NCBI GenBank assembly: GCA_965228575.1 | Contig: CBDDHW010000045.1 | Span: 1 to 64,000 of the forward strand | Reading direction: 5' to 3' | Origin: UBA11612 sp965228575 | Lineage (GTDB): Bacteria > Pseudomonadota > Alphaproteobacteria > Rhodospirillales > Rhodospirillaceae | Length of the DNA stretch: 64,000 nucleotides | Shown here: positions 54,702 to 63,339 of the stretch, piece after piece | How positions within the stretch are numbered: the first letter of the stretch is position 1 | Layout: the number at the start of each line of letters is the position of its first letter | Translations under genes and position numbers: made by a program | Notes under the pieces: model-generated | The model's database searches: none | Told to the model about the DNA's origin: nothing | What the model saw: the letters and a program-made list of their open reading frames with translations, nothing else

Positions 54702-55954
54702 TCGTCAAACACTTCTTCCTTGAGCACTGCCGTGACAACAAAATTTGGAACGTCAACGATCTGCCCAATGCGCAAATCCACCGCAACGCTTGCAAGAATA
54801 TAGGCCTGCTCGGCGCTCAATCCATGTTCGCGTTGAATGTAGTCGATCATTTTAATGAGCGCATCGCGCGCGGCCACCGTCATGTCTTCCGACAAATTAC
54901 TTAAGTTCGCGATCTTCTCGCTGTCCAAGTAAGTGTACTGGGGCGGAACTGAGCCAGCCTCTTTTATGGGCAGGCCAATGGTTTGGTGGAACTTAGCGGG
55001 TTCAATATCCTTGATTTGATCGCCGCCAAATATTTCAGGCCCCTTAATAACGTCTGCTTGCCCTTTGCGAATTTCGGTCTGGACGGTAATCACCGCACCC
55101 ATCTCAATCGCCGTGCCGGAAACTTCGCCGTCGCCTTGGGCATAGTGGGCGTCGCCAACAAACAACCCGCAGCCATCGATGAAGCATGGCAGCAACACCG
55201 TCGTTCCGACTTGCATCTGCTGAACGTCTAAGTTTCCGCCGTTCTCCCGCGGCGGAATTGTTCTAAGACACTCATCCTTATTTGTTCCATTAGGTCCGCA
55301 AACAGCGGACGGAAGCGCGCCAATGGGTTGCGGCGCCAGCGTGATGCCTCCGGCTGCGCTAAGGTCCGCCTCGCGCGCCGCCCACGCCTTGACTTCATCG
55401 GGTCCGGGTAAAACGCCAACCGATCCCATAAACGCTTCATAGGGAATTTTAACGCCGGGCATCTGATCGGACACCGCGTGGGTACGTGAGAGTTTCCAAT
55501 TCACCAAAAACGGCTCGGTAAAGATATCGCGCAAAAATCCAAATCCTGGGACGATGAATGTGTACCCATATTCGTCGGGCTCAATATCGATCAAGGTTAC
55601 AGCCAAAACATCGCCGCGTTCCGCGCCTTCGATGTAAACCGGACCGGTCATGGGATGAGCGAGGTTCAAGTCGGCCGCCGCCAAATCATCGGCGTTGGAG
55701 TCGAGGGTTAGGTCTGAGTCTACGGCATCCCGGGTTTCAAATACGATCATCTGTCCGGGCTTCGCGCTCACCGCCGGCGGAATGGCCGGGTGGTAGCGGT
55801 TAAAGCAATTCGGGTCATCAACGCAATGATCGCCGCTCTTTGAGATAATGACCTTGTCTTGCCATTTCACATCGCTTGTATCGGCAACGGCAATGCCGCT
55901 TACGCCAATGAAAACTCCCGCCGCAAAAGTACAGATCCCAATATGTGTATTCAT
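54698..55954 (-). CDS. Exported acetamidase/formamidase family protein
   Basis: This is a 418-residue amide hydrolase of the acetamidase/formamidase family, predicted to release ammonia from short amides. It has a signal peptide when started at ATG 55954 (MNTHIGICTFAAGVFIGVSGIAVA), with GGGGGCGGGT just upstream; the frame also runs to 56017. Family blocks are HPMTGPVYIEGAERGDVLAV, GGNLDVQQMQVGTTVLLP, FVGDAHYAQGDGEVSG and DLRIGQIVDVPN. Formamidases of this family are usually cytosolic, so export is unusual. It is coupled to the small Tat protein gene. Confidence 0.9.
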   Translation of the reverse strand: MNTHIGICTFAAGVFIGVSGIAVADTSDVKWQDKVIISKSGDHCVDDPNCFNRYHPAIPPAVSAKPGQMIVFETRDAVDSDLTLDSNADDLAAADLNLAHPMTGPVYIEGAERGDVLAVTLIDIEPDEYGYTFIVPGFGFLRDIFTEPFLVNWKLSRTHAVSDQMPGVKIPYEAFMGSVGVLPGPDEVKAWAAREADLSAAGGITLAPQPIGALPSAVCGPNGTNKDECLRTIPPRENGGNLDVQQMQVGTTVLLPCFIDGCGLFVGDAHYAQGDGEVSGTAIEMGAVITVQTEIRKGQADVIKGPEIFGGDQIKDIEPAKFHQTIGLPIKEAGSVPPQYTYLDSEKIANLSNLSEDMTVAARDALIKMIDYIQREHGLSAEQAYILASVAVDLRIGQIVDVPNFVVTAVLKEEVFDE

Positions 55955-56075
55955 ACCCGCCCCCAAGAATTCCGAAAATTGAATGACGAGCGTAGAGGGT
56001 GTTTTGGGGCAGGGCAAGGTGCCGGGTTGTCGTTTCGAGGAGGTTGCCGCAGCGGTTTGGCGCTGAATCGCTGAT

Positions 56076-56429
56076 TTACTTTGTCACGAGTTTTAGCGGC
56101 TTATTAAACACGTCCAGCACGTCTTCCAATTTGTGCCCTTGCCGCAAACGGCGCTCATGGCTCGAGACTAGATACCGGCCATTTTTTGCCGCCTTCGTCC
56201 GGCCCTTACGGGCGGCGAGTTTGGAAATCTCGAACAAGGGACGTTCATGAGAACTTCTGAAAATTAAAAAGCTTGCCGCGTCCGCGCCCAAATTTATCGC
56301 ATAGTCGCGCCACTCGCCGCGGCTGACACGCGACGCATAGAGGTTGAGGATTTGATTAAGTTCTGGACGGGTGAAATGAAGAAACGCGGGTTTATGTCGG
56401 TAGTCGGTTATGCGAACGACCGATGACAT
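56076..56429 (-). CDS. DUF2794 protein
   Basis: This 117-residue cytosolic protein of the DUF2794 family is found widely in alphaproteobacteria and has unknown function. The blocks RPELNQILNLYASRV, EWRDYAINLGADAASFLIFR and RPLFEISKL are the family core. Its presence supports the alphaproteobacterial origin of the window. It is alone, with 120 bases to the small lipoprotein gene upstream. Confidence 0.88.
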   Translation of the reverse strand: MSSVVRITDYRHKPAFLHFTRPELNQILNLYASRVSRGEWRDYAINLGADAASFLIFRSSHERPLFEISKLAARKGRTKAAKNGRYLVSSHERRLRQGHKLEDVLDVFNKPLKLVTK

Positions 56430-56543
56430 GGTCTCTTAGCCCAAGAACGCAACGGGATGTGACATGCAGTAATCTTTTCAGACCGCACGCCGGTGTGCAA
56501 GAGGCCGATCACGCCTTTGCGGTGGTGAGCTTGAAGTGTGGGG

Positions 56544-56837
56544 TTAGTACCCCGAGGAGCCAAGCTCTTGGTTTTTCCGGTCCTGGTCTGGCCGGTCAAA
56601 GCAATTGGTGTCCCCCAGCGTCTGATAGCAATACCGGCTGACCGTTTCCGTCGGGCCGCCCGGCGCATTGTTTTGACAAATAAGACGCGCGGCATCGCTG
56701 TCGTGGTTGGGGCATTGAAAACCGAAGGCTTGGGAGTAAATAGGGTCGGGGTTGCCGCCACATCCAGCAAGGCTTAACCCTAAGACTGCAGAAGCCGCCA
56801 AGGCTTTGAAAATGGGGGAGCCTTTGGAAATTTGCAT
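56544..56837 (-). CDS. Small lipoprotein of unknown function
   Basis: This 97-residue lipoprotein has a signal and lipobox (AASAVLGLSLAGC, lipidated C26). The mature part is about 70 residues, polar and Cys-rich (FQCPN, RLICQNN, SRYCYQT, DTNCFD), so two disulfides are likely. It is on the same strand as DUF2794 but about 110 bases apart. I do not recognise a family. Confidence 0.7.
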   Translation of the reverse strand: MQISKGSPIFKALAASAVLGLSLAGCGGNPDPIYSQAFGFQCPNHDSDAARLICQNNAPGGPTETVSRYCYQTLGDTNCFDRPDQDRKNQELGSSGY

Positions 56838-57094
56838 ATCAACCTCACTGATTCTGGCGCTTTAGCCCAGTTCATTTACAACCCGTTCACGCCAGTCAGA
56901 CTTTCATATACCAGGCGTTAAGAATCTCTGAATCCGCCATAATTTAGGGGTTTTTGAAGGCTACGGCGCGGGGGGCCGACCCTCCAGCCGCAATTGCGTT
57001 AAGGGGCCCAAGTCATTATGTTCAGGGCCGTTTTCCGCCCCGAACGGGCCCGTGGTGAAATAGATGGGCGCCGCCCCAAGCGAAAGGATCTTCC

Positions 57095-57886
57095 GTGAAC
57101 AAGCCTAAGGACACCAAAGTTCCGGTGCCCAAAGACTCGGACGACAAACGTAAGAAAGACAAGGAGGACGCTGACCAAAAAGCGTTCGAAAGTTTTCTGT
57201 CCGAAGTCGAGACGGATATGCGCGATGAAGCGCTCTCGAACGCTTGGAGAAAATACAGCGCGCATATAATTGGCGGCGCAGCTGCGATCATCGCCGGCGT
57301 CTTTGGTTACCAGCTGTACGTTGGGCATGTGGAAGAGCGGCGCGAGACTATGGCGATGTTATACGCCGATGCGGCCGCCGCCGTTGATGCTGGCGATATG
57401 GAAGGGGCTCTTTCAAAGTTCAGTGAGATCGCTGATGTCCCCGGCGAAGGGTACAGCACGGTCGCGCGCCTGGCAGAAGCGTCTTTGCGTGTTGAGAGCG
57501 GAGATCGCGCGGGTGCGCTGTCCATTTACGAAGCGCTTGCATCGGGTGGTGCGGCCGATCCGGTGTTTCAAGATCTCGCCGTTGTATTGAAAGCCATGCA
57601 CAGCATGGACACATCCGATCCGAGCGCGCTTGAAGCTGAGCTCGCGCAAGTTTCCGGACCCGACCAGCCGTTCCGCCATTCCGCCCTTGAAATGTCCGCG
57701 CTGCTCGCCGCCAAACAAGGCGCGCGCGATCGCGCCCTAGACTATTTGTCAGAAATTTTGAGTGATCCGGACGCGCCCCCGGCATTACGCTCCCGGGCGC
57801 GGGATTTGTCCGATCAGTACGCGAACGAAAGCACGTTGCCGCCGGGCGAAGAGGCGCCGGACGAGACGGCGCCCGCGTCGTCATAA
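57095..57886 (+). CDS. YfgM-like TPR membrane protein
   Basis: This 263-residue protein is of the YfgM type (ancillary SecYEG translocon subunit) as found next to bamB and der in alphaproteobacteria. A charged N-terminal tail of about 55 residues (KPKDTKVPVPKDSDDKRKKD) is followed by one membrane helix (about 57-75, HIIGGAAAIIAGVFGYQLYV) and a periplasmic TPR domain (about 80-235). The GTG start at 57095 has AAAGGA upstream. It probably helps newly exported proteins reach chaperones; that is inferred from the family. The end is Glu/Pro-rich. Confidence 0.9.
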   Translation: MNKPKDTKVPVPKDSDDKRKKDKEDADQKAFESFLSEVETDMRDEALSNAWRKYSAHIIGGAAAIIAGVFGYQLYVGHVEERRETMAMLYADAAAAVDAGDMEGALSKFSEIADVPGEGYSTVARLAEASLRVESGDRAGALSIYEALASGGAADPVFQDLAVVLKAMHSMDTSDPSALEAELAQVSGPDQPFRHSALEMSALLAAKQGARDRALDYLSEILSDPDAPPALRSRARDLSDQYANESTLPPGEEAPDETAPASS

Positions 57887-57947
57887 AGCTTTGGCGTTAC
57901 ATTTTAATTTTGAGATCAATAAAAAAACCATTTGAGGAAGCCGTCCG

Positions 57948-59366
57948 GTGCAAACGCCTGTGAAAAAAATAGTCTCGATCAACGCACGCGCGGCACGCTC
58001 GGCTCTTGTCGCCGGACTGGCGGCGGTGATGCTCGCGGGGTGCGACACCCTTGATAGTGTCTTTTCAAGCAACGACGATGTGATTTTGCCGGGCACGCGA
58101 ATTTCCATCCTCGCTCTTGAGCGCGAGCTTCGCCCCAATATCGATTCCGTCGACACACAAATCATTCTGCCGCGCCCGGAAGACACGCCGGTATGGCCAG
58201 GCGCGGGCGGGTTCTCCCATCACGCCATGCATCATTTGGTCATCGGCAATGCGCCTCAACCAGTGTGGACGGCCAATATCGGTGAAGGCACCGATCTCAG
58301 AAATTGGGTGTTCGCCGAACCTGTGGTTGGCATTGGCTTGATCTACACCATGGACGCCGAAGGCGTGATTTCTGCGTTTGACACAAACACTGGCCGCAGG
58401 GTTTGGCGGCGCGCGACAATTCCCGATCGCGAGAAACCAGGGCTCTTAGGCGGCATAAGAAACATCGGCGGAATCTTTGGTCATTACCCGGCGTTTCTTG
58501 GCGGCGCGTTGGCTCTCGCTCAAGGCCAACTGTTTGCAACCAGCGGCGCCGCCGAAGTGCTGGCGTTTGACGCGGAAACCGGTGAAGAAAATTGGCGCAC
58601 GGCGGTCGAAGCTCCCATTCGCGCCGCTCCCGTGGTCAATGGCGGGCGGGTGTTTGTTCTTACCATCGAAAACCAGGTCATTGCGCTAGCCGCTGACGAC
58701 GGCCGCCAACTGTGGACCTACTCCGGAACCTCGACGCCGACGATTTTGCTCGGGGGCACCGCGCCGGCTGTCGACGGTGGTGTCGCGGTGGTGGCCTTCA
58801 CCAATGGTGAACTGCTGGCTTTGCGCACCGATACCGGCGCGCTGCTGTGGAGCGATAGTGTCGTCACGGTTCGGCGCACCGAGGCTGCGGCCAATCTGAC
58901 CGACATTGTCGGCCGTCCGGTAATCGACCGGGGCCGCGTGTTCGCCGTTGGTCAATCGGGATTGCTGGTTGCGATCGATCTGCGCACCGGCCGCCGCGCG
59001 TGGGAAGCCCCGGTGCCCGGCATCTTTCAGCCGTGGATCGCCGGTGATTTTCTTTTTGCCGTTACCATCGACAGCGAGGCGGTTGGAATCGATGCCCGCT
59101 CCGGCCGCATCTTGTGGGTCACTCAATTGCCGCGTTTCGAGGAAGAAGACGATCAGGAGGACCGCATCACGTGGGCTGGCCCCGTCCTCGCTTCGGACCG
59201 ACTAATCCTCGTGGGCTCCGATGGCCGCGCGCTTTCGATCTCGCCATATACCGGTGCGGTTCTGGGTCAAATCGAATTGGGCGCCCAGCGCATCCCTGCC
59301 GCCGGTCTTTGCCAACGAAACCATGTATGTGTTGGACGACGACGGCGATCTAACCGCCTATCGGTA
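57948..59366 (+). CDS. bamB: Outer membrane assembly lipoprotein BamB, one-base frameshift
   Basis: BamB is the beta-propeller lipoprotein of the BAM complex that inserts barrel proteins into the outer membrane. The lipobox is VMLAGC. Eight PQQ-like blades follow, with units such as VISAFDTNTGRRVWR, VLAFDAETGEENWRT and VIALAADDGRQLWTY. The frame as read continues past der's start in a nonsense tail. Removing one G from GGG at 59279-59281 gives ELAPSASLPPVFANETMY and VLDDDGDLTAYR with a stop at 59364-59366, the normal BamB end. It follows the YfgM gene and precedes der by 50 bases. Confidence 0.93.
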
Positions 59367-59416
59367 ATTCATCCGGCCGTTTTTAAAGTGGCCGCCCTGT
59401 ATGAGCGCACAACGCC

Positions 59417-60877
59417 ATGTCTAAACGCGCCTCCAAAGCAAGACCCCGCCGCACCGATGCGCCGCCCGCGTTTACCGTCGCAATTGTCGGGCGCCCCAAT
59501 GTCGGCAAATCGACCTTGTTTAACCGGCTTGTCGGTCGCCGCGATGCTTTGGTGCACGACCGGCCGGGCGTAACCCGCGACCGGCGGTCGGGCCGCGGCG
59601 AGATTGCCGGCCTCGCGTTTACGGTGATCGATACCGCCGGATACGAGGAAAGCAGTTCCGATACGCTTGAAGCGCGCATGCGCGAGCAAACCCACAGGGC
59701 CGTCGCAGACGCCGACATCGTTTTGTTTCTGATCGATGCGCGCGCAGGGATCACGCCCTTGGACGAACAATTCGCCGCGCTCTTGCGCAAAACCGAAACG
59801 CCGGTTGCTCTGGTGGCGAACAAATGCGAGGGGCGCGGCGGCGAGGAGGGTCTTTATGAGTCCTTCCGTCTTGGTCTGGGTGATCCGGTCGCGATCTCCG
59901 CCGAACACGGCGAAGGGCTCGATGGAATGTATGAGGTTCTCGCGCCCTTTGGTCCGCCCCTTGGCGACGATGAAAGTGAAGATGATCCCGATGATGAGTC
60001 TCATGGTGACGCTGAACAGCAATCTGACGAAGGCGACGAAATTGAAAACTATGATCCCTCCCGTCCGCTTCAGCTCGCCATCATCGGCCGCCCCAACACC
60101 GGTAAGTCCACGCTGATCAACCGTCTTCTCGGTGACGAGCGCCTTCTCACTGGCCCCGAGCCGGGGGTGACCCGCGATGCCATCGCCATTGATTGGTCGT
60201 ACAAAGACCGCCCCATTCGGCTGGTCGATACCGCCGGGGTGCGCCGGCGCGCGAAGGTCACCGACGCAGTGGAAAAGCTTTCCGTCGGCGAAACCTTCGA
60301 GGCGGTCAAAATGGCCGAGGTGGTCATTTTGGTGCTCGATGCGGGGGCGGTGCTCGACAAACAGGAACTCACCCTTGCCCGCCATGTGGTTGAAGAGGGG
60401 CGCGCCCTGGTCATCGCCGTCAACAAGTGGGATGCGGCCAAGGACAAACGCGAAGCGCTGCAAACCCTTTCGGACAAATTGCAAACCTCACTCACCCAGG
60501 TGCGCGGCCTGCCCACGGTCACCATTTCGGCGAAAACCGGTTTACGTGTTGAGACTCTGATGGACGAAGTGCTGCGTATTCACGAGGTGTGGAATGTGCG
60601 CTTGCCGACCGCTGCCTTAAACCGCTGGCTCGAGGAAATGGTGCGCATGCACCCGCCGCCGCTATCCGTGCACAAACACCGGGTGAAGTTGCGCTACATG
60701 ACCCAAGCCAAAGCCCGCCCGCCCACATTCATTGCCTTTTCTACCCGGCCCACAGATTTACCGGATGCATATACGCGCTATTTGATCAATGGCCTGCGCG
60801 ACACATTTGATTTAGACGGCGTGCCGATCCGCCTTCATGTGCGCAAACCGAAAAATCCTTTCGACGGCCAAAGTTAA
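59417..60877 (+). CDS. der: Ribosome assembly GTPase Der (EngA)
   Basis: Der has two tandem GTPase domains followed by a KH-like domain and is needed for 50S ribosome assembly. The G1 motifs are GRPNVGKST (about 24-32) and GRPNTGKST in the second domain. Switch/G3 motifs are DTAGYEE and DTAGVRR, and G4 motifs are NKCE and NKWD. Between the GTPase domains lies an acidic linker (DDESEDDPDDESHGDAEQ) about 25 residues longer than in E. coli. The C-terminal KH domain ends in RLHVRKPKNPFDG. Total length 486. Confidence 0.97.
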   Translation: MSKRASKARPRRTDAPPAFTVAIVGRPNVGKSTLFNRLVGRRDALVHDRPGVTRDRRSGRGEIAGLAFTVIDTAGYEESSSDTLEARMREQTHRAVADADIVLFLIDARAGITPLDEQFAALLRKTETPVALVANKCEGRGGEEGLYESFRLGLGDPVAISAEHGEGLDGMYEVLAPFGPPLGDDESEDDPDDESHGDAEQQSDEGDEIENYDPSRPLQLAIIGRPNTGKSTLINRLLGDERLLTGPEPGVTRDAIAIDWSYKDRPIRLVDTAGVRRRAKVTDAVEKLSVGETFEAVKMAEVVILVLDAGAVLDKQELTLARHVVEEGRALVIAVNKWDAAKDKREALQTLSDKLQTSLTQVRGLPTVTISAKTGLRVETLMDEVLRIHEVWNVRLPTAALNRWLEEMVRMHPPPLSVHKHRVKLRYMTQAKARPPTFIAFSTRPTDLPDAYTRYLINGLRDTFDLDGVPIRLHVRKPKNPFDGQS

Positions 60878-60981
60878 CTCCCGCCTACGCGCCGCACACT
60901 AGCCGCGCGCGTTACGCGCTTCTCACGGCGCAGTGCCCCAATGTAGGGTGATGTCAAATTTCAAGATTGCGCAGAGCAACG

Positions 60982-61314
60982 ATGGAAAAAGCAAACATCA
61001 TGGCCGAACTTGACGCCTTGACCGAACACTGGTCGCAGAAAGTTCTGACCGAAGCCAACGGTCAACAGTTCAAGGTCGCCAAAGGAATCGGCCCCACCCA
61101 CTGGCACAAACACGACGATCAGGACGAGTTGTTTATTGTGTTCGACGGCGCCATGACCATCGAGTTACGCGACCGCAACATCGGGCTTGGCACGGGCGAT
61201 ATGTTCACCGTTCCCAAAGGCACCGAGCACCGCCCGGTCGCAGCCGAAGAAGTGAAGTTTCTGATTGTGGGATTAACCGTGACCTCCACCAAAGAGGGCG
61301 GAAAGCCGAACTAA
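60982..61314 (+). CDS. Cupin-domain protein
   Basis: This is a 110-residue single-domain cupin. The metal motif is THWHKHDDQDELFIVFDG with two His and a Glu, and the second motif is FTVPKGTEHRPVA with the last His. It probably binds a metal, but the reaction is unknown. The frame is open to a TTG at 60967; ATG 60982 is the better start. It is convergent with the monooxygenase-like gene seven bases away. Confidence 0.85.
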   Translation: MEKANIMAELDALTEHWSQKVLTEANGQQFKVAKGIGPTHWHKHDDQDELFIVFDGAMTIELRDRNIGLGTGDMFTVPKGTEHRPVAAEEVKFLIVGLTVTSTKEGGKPN

Positions 61315-61321
61315 AAATCAA

Positions 61322-61651
61322 CTAGCTGTCTTTCTCCATGCCGTATTCGCGCTCGACCTTGCTGATGCGCACGCGAAAGGCCGAATACCATTCTTCATGG
61401 CCGCGCTTGCGGGCCGCCTGATGATCCATATTGCGTTTCCACCCGGCGATCGCCTCCAGGCTGTCCCAATAACTCACCGTAATGCTGGCTCCGTCCCGCG
61501 CGGTTTCCATGCCCAGATACCCGGGCTGCTGGGCAGCGAGCTCGGCCATTTTCATGGCGGTTTCCCCGTAGCCGTTATCGCCCTCGGTGCGCACCGAGGT
61601 GAAGATCACAGCGTAATAGGGGGGCTTAGGAGTGGCGGCGATTTTAGGCAT
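61322..61651 (-). CDS. Antibiotic biosynthesis monooxygenase-like (ABM) protein
   Basis: This 109-residue dimeric ferredoxin-fold protein of the ABM family is seen from PPYYAVIFTSVRTEGDNGYGE, QPGYLGMETARDG and SYWDSLEAIAGWKRNMDHQAA. The family includes heme-degrading and quinone monooxygenases as well as many of unknown role; no catalytic residue decides here. It ends in a charged REYGMEKDS tail. Confidence 0.85.
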   Translation of the reverse strand: MPKIAATPKPPYYAVIFTSVRTEGDNGYGETAMKMAELAAQQPGYLGMETARDGASITVSYWDSLEAIAGWKRNMDHQAARKRGHEEWYSAFRVRISKVEREYGMEKDS

Positions 61652-61884
61652 AGGGCGGTCTTTCGGCTTGAAGGGACGTGAACGTGCGTATCTTGGCAGG
61701 TTCGGCGTGCTCGGTCATCCGTCTCGCGCGTTGACTGAATCGCCGCACTGATCGGTACCTATCAGTTTTTTGATTCGGTGCCGAAGGGCCAAGGATATGT
61801 GCGTGTACGAGACAAGCGTTTGCTATGGTGGGGAGCGAAGTTGGCCAAAGTTGGCGGGAGCGAATTTTAGGTAATTCAGTACAA

Positions 61885-62274
61885 ATGAAGACCTCCGATC
61901 TAATCAAATTTTTGCATGGAAATTTGGATGCGAAAGCTCTCCAATTTCGCATCTCAAAAGAAGTGGACGAATGGGTTGTGCTTTTAGCAAAACGAGGAAG
62001 CTCCGCTCCCATAAGTCTGTTGGGCCCAGCTGAATCTACGACAGTGACTTCGACCGCTATTGCAAATTTACTAGATGCACTTTTGACTTCTGAATTAACA
62101 CCAGCCGCATTTAGCTACGTTGTGGATGCGATGCTTATGAGCGGGAGTTTTTCCTGGCCCGACAATCAAGTCAGAGATCTTGTTGAAGGCCTGGTCAATG
62201 TAGAAGACTCGCCGAATGTCGATTTACGGGCGGCGGTTCAGGCGCGCAAAGTATTGCGTTCTTGGGCCGTTTAG
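61885..62274 (+). CDS. Small cytosolic protein of unknown function
   Basis: This is a 129-residue protein starting MKTSDLIKFLHGN at ATG 61885. The frame is open back to 61825, where the sequence looks non-coding. It is mainly helical (NLLDALLTSELTPAAFSYVVDAML) and soluble, with no signal peptide. I do not recognise it. Base use here is more AT-rich than in the flanking genes. Confidence 0.6.
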   Translation: MKTSDLIKFLHGNLDAKALQFRISKEVDEWVVLLAKRGSSAPISLLGPAESTTVTSTAIANLLDALLTSELTPAAFSYVVDAMLMSGSFSWPDNQVRDLVEGLVNVEDSPNVDLRAAVQARKVLRSWAV

Positions 62275-62306
62275 TTATCGAAGGCGTTTCATATACGTTT
62301 TCAACT

Positions 62307-62801
62307 TTAGAGCGTCTTGTAAAAGTACACCGCAGGTATGGTTTTGCTGAACCCTACTTTGTCGTAGGCGCGGCGCGCGGGCGCATGCGCGGCATCGCCC
62401 CCGGTGCTGACGGTCGCGACTTTCATTCCGGCCTTTTTCATCAAGTCCATCACGTGCTCAAACATCGCCGCTCCGATGCCTTGGCCCGCATGGTCCGGGT
62501 GAACGGCATTGAGGCCGATCTCGCCGGTGCTTTTGCTTACGTCCAAACTGTAAGAGACAAACCCGATGATCTGCCTCTCCACCTCGGCGACAAAAAGTTT
62601 ATCGGCGCTCTCCCGGCACAGCGTATCGAGCAACTCGGCTTGCTCTTTTTCATCATCCTTAAGGGCGGACTCAAAAATTTCATTGCCGACAGCCGCGCGA
62701 AAGCCGTCGAAAATCGGTGCGAATGCTGCCGCGCGCACGTTTTGCAACGCGGGTTCATCGCCGGGTGCAAACGCGCGAAGGGTCCAATTGGGGTTGTTCA
62801 T
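62307..62801 (-). CDS. GNAT-family N-acetyltransferase
   Basis: This 164-residue acetyl-CoA-dependent acetyltransferase has the motif A region IGLNAVHPDHAGQGIGAAMFEHV with the QGIGAA pyrophosphate loop, and the C-terminal ARRAYDKVGFSK. Its substrate is unknown. It lies convergent with the preceding gene and next to a small membrane protein on the same strand. Confidence 0.9.
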   Translation of the reverse strand: MNNPNWTLRAFAPGDEPALQNVRAAAFAPIFDGFRAAVGNEIFESALKDDEKEQAELLDTLCRESADKLFVAEVERQIIGFVSYSLDVSKSTGEIGLNAVHPDHAGQGIGAAMFEHVMDLMKKAGMKVATVSTGGDAAHAPARRAYDKVGFSKTIPAVYFYKTL

Positions 62802-62834
62802 CGTAAATTTCTCAAACGCATGAGATTCGGTGGC

Positions 62835-63335
62835 TCAACGATCGGGCCTGTTGTGTTGCGAAGACGCGCGTGGGTATGAGTTTGGGTGTGGGTTTTTTGC
62901 GCGTTCTAACTGAATTGTTGTCGCGAGCGGAGATTGAAATCTTGGAAAAAATGCCAGGAGGATTGCTCCAAAAAAATCAACGGTGAGAAGGAGCGTGGAA
63001 AACCCTGGCCCAATGTCAAAAATAGCGAGCACTGGTCTTGTGGAAATCAGGAGCAAAAAGGCAACCAAGCCCATGATGCCCGGTGAATATGACCTTCCCA
63101 GTCCGCGTACAATAGCGAATTGTCGAACCATCCACCGGCTAATGAACCAAGCGGCAATGAGCTTCAGAGGAAAAATCAGAAAGATTTCCATCTGAAAAAA
63201 CAATGAATCGAAGCTCTCAAGATCGCCGGTCTCAACCACGTACATCTCAAGCAATGGAAAAAAGGTCATACCAGTCAAATAGTCGATAGCAATAAGGAGC
63301 GCGAAATATGAGGCGCCAGCTTTGAGCGCGTTCAT
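62835..63335 (-). CDS. Small membrane protein of unknown function
   Basis: This is a 166-residue inner-membrane protein with four predicted helices (SYFALLIAIDYLTGMTFF, FLIFPLKLIAAWFIS, MGLVAFLLLISTRPVL, FSTLLLTVDFFGAILLAFF). I choose ATG 63335 with GAGAGGG upstream; the frame runs to 63356 and would overlap the next gene. The short C-terminal tail is basic. No family is recognised. It starts five bases after the SDR stop, so the two are likely co-transcribed. Confidence 0.7.
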   Translation of the reverse strand: MNALKAGASYFALLIAIDYLTGMTFFPLLEMYVVETGDLESFDSLFFQMEIFLIFPLKLIAAWFISRWMVRQFAIVRGLGRSYSPGIMGLVAFLLLISTRPVLAIFDIGPGFSTLLLTVDFFGAILLAFFPRFQSPLATTIQLERAKNPHPNSYPRASSQHNRPDR

Positions 63336-63339
63336 TGTA

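Noticed and set aside
59369..60484. 371-codon minus-strand frame opposite der
   Set aside because: der is unmistakable on the plus strand; the antisense frame has no recognisable features.
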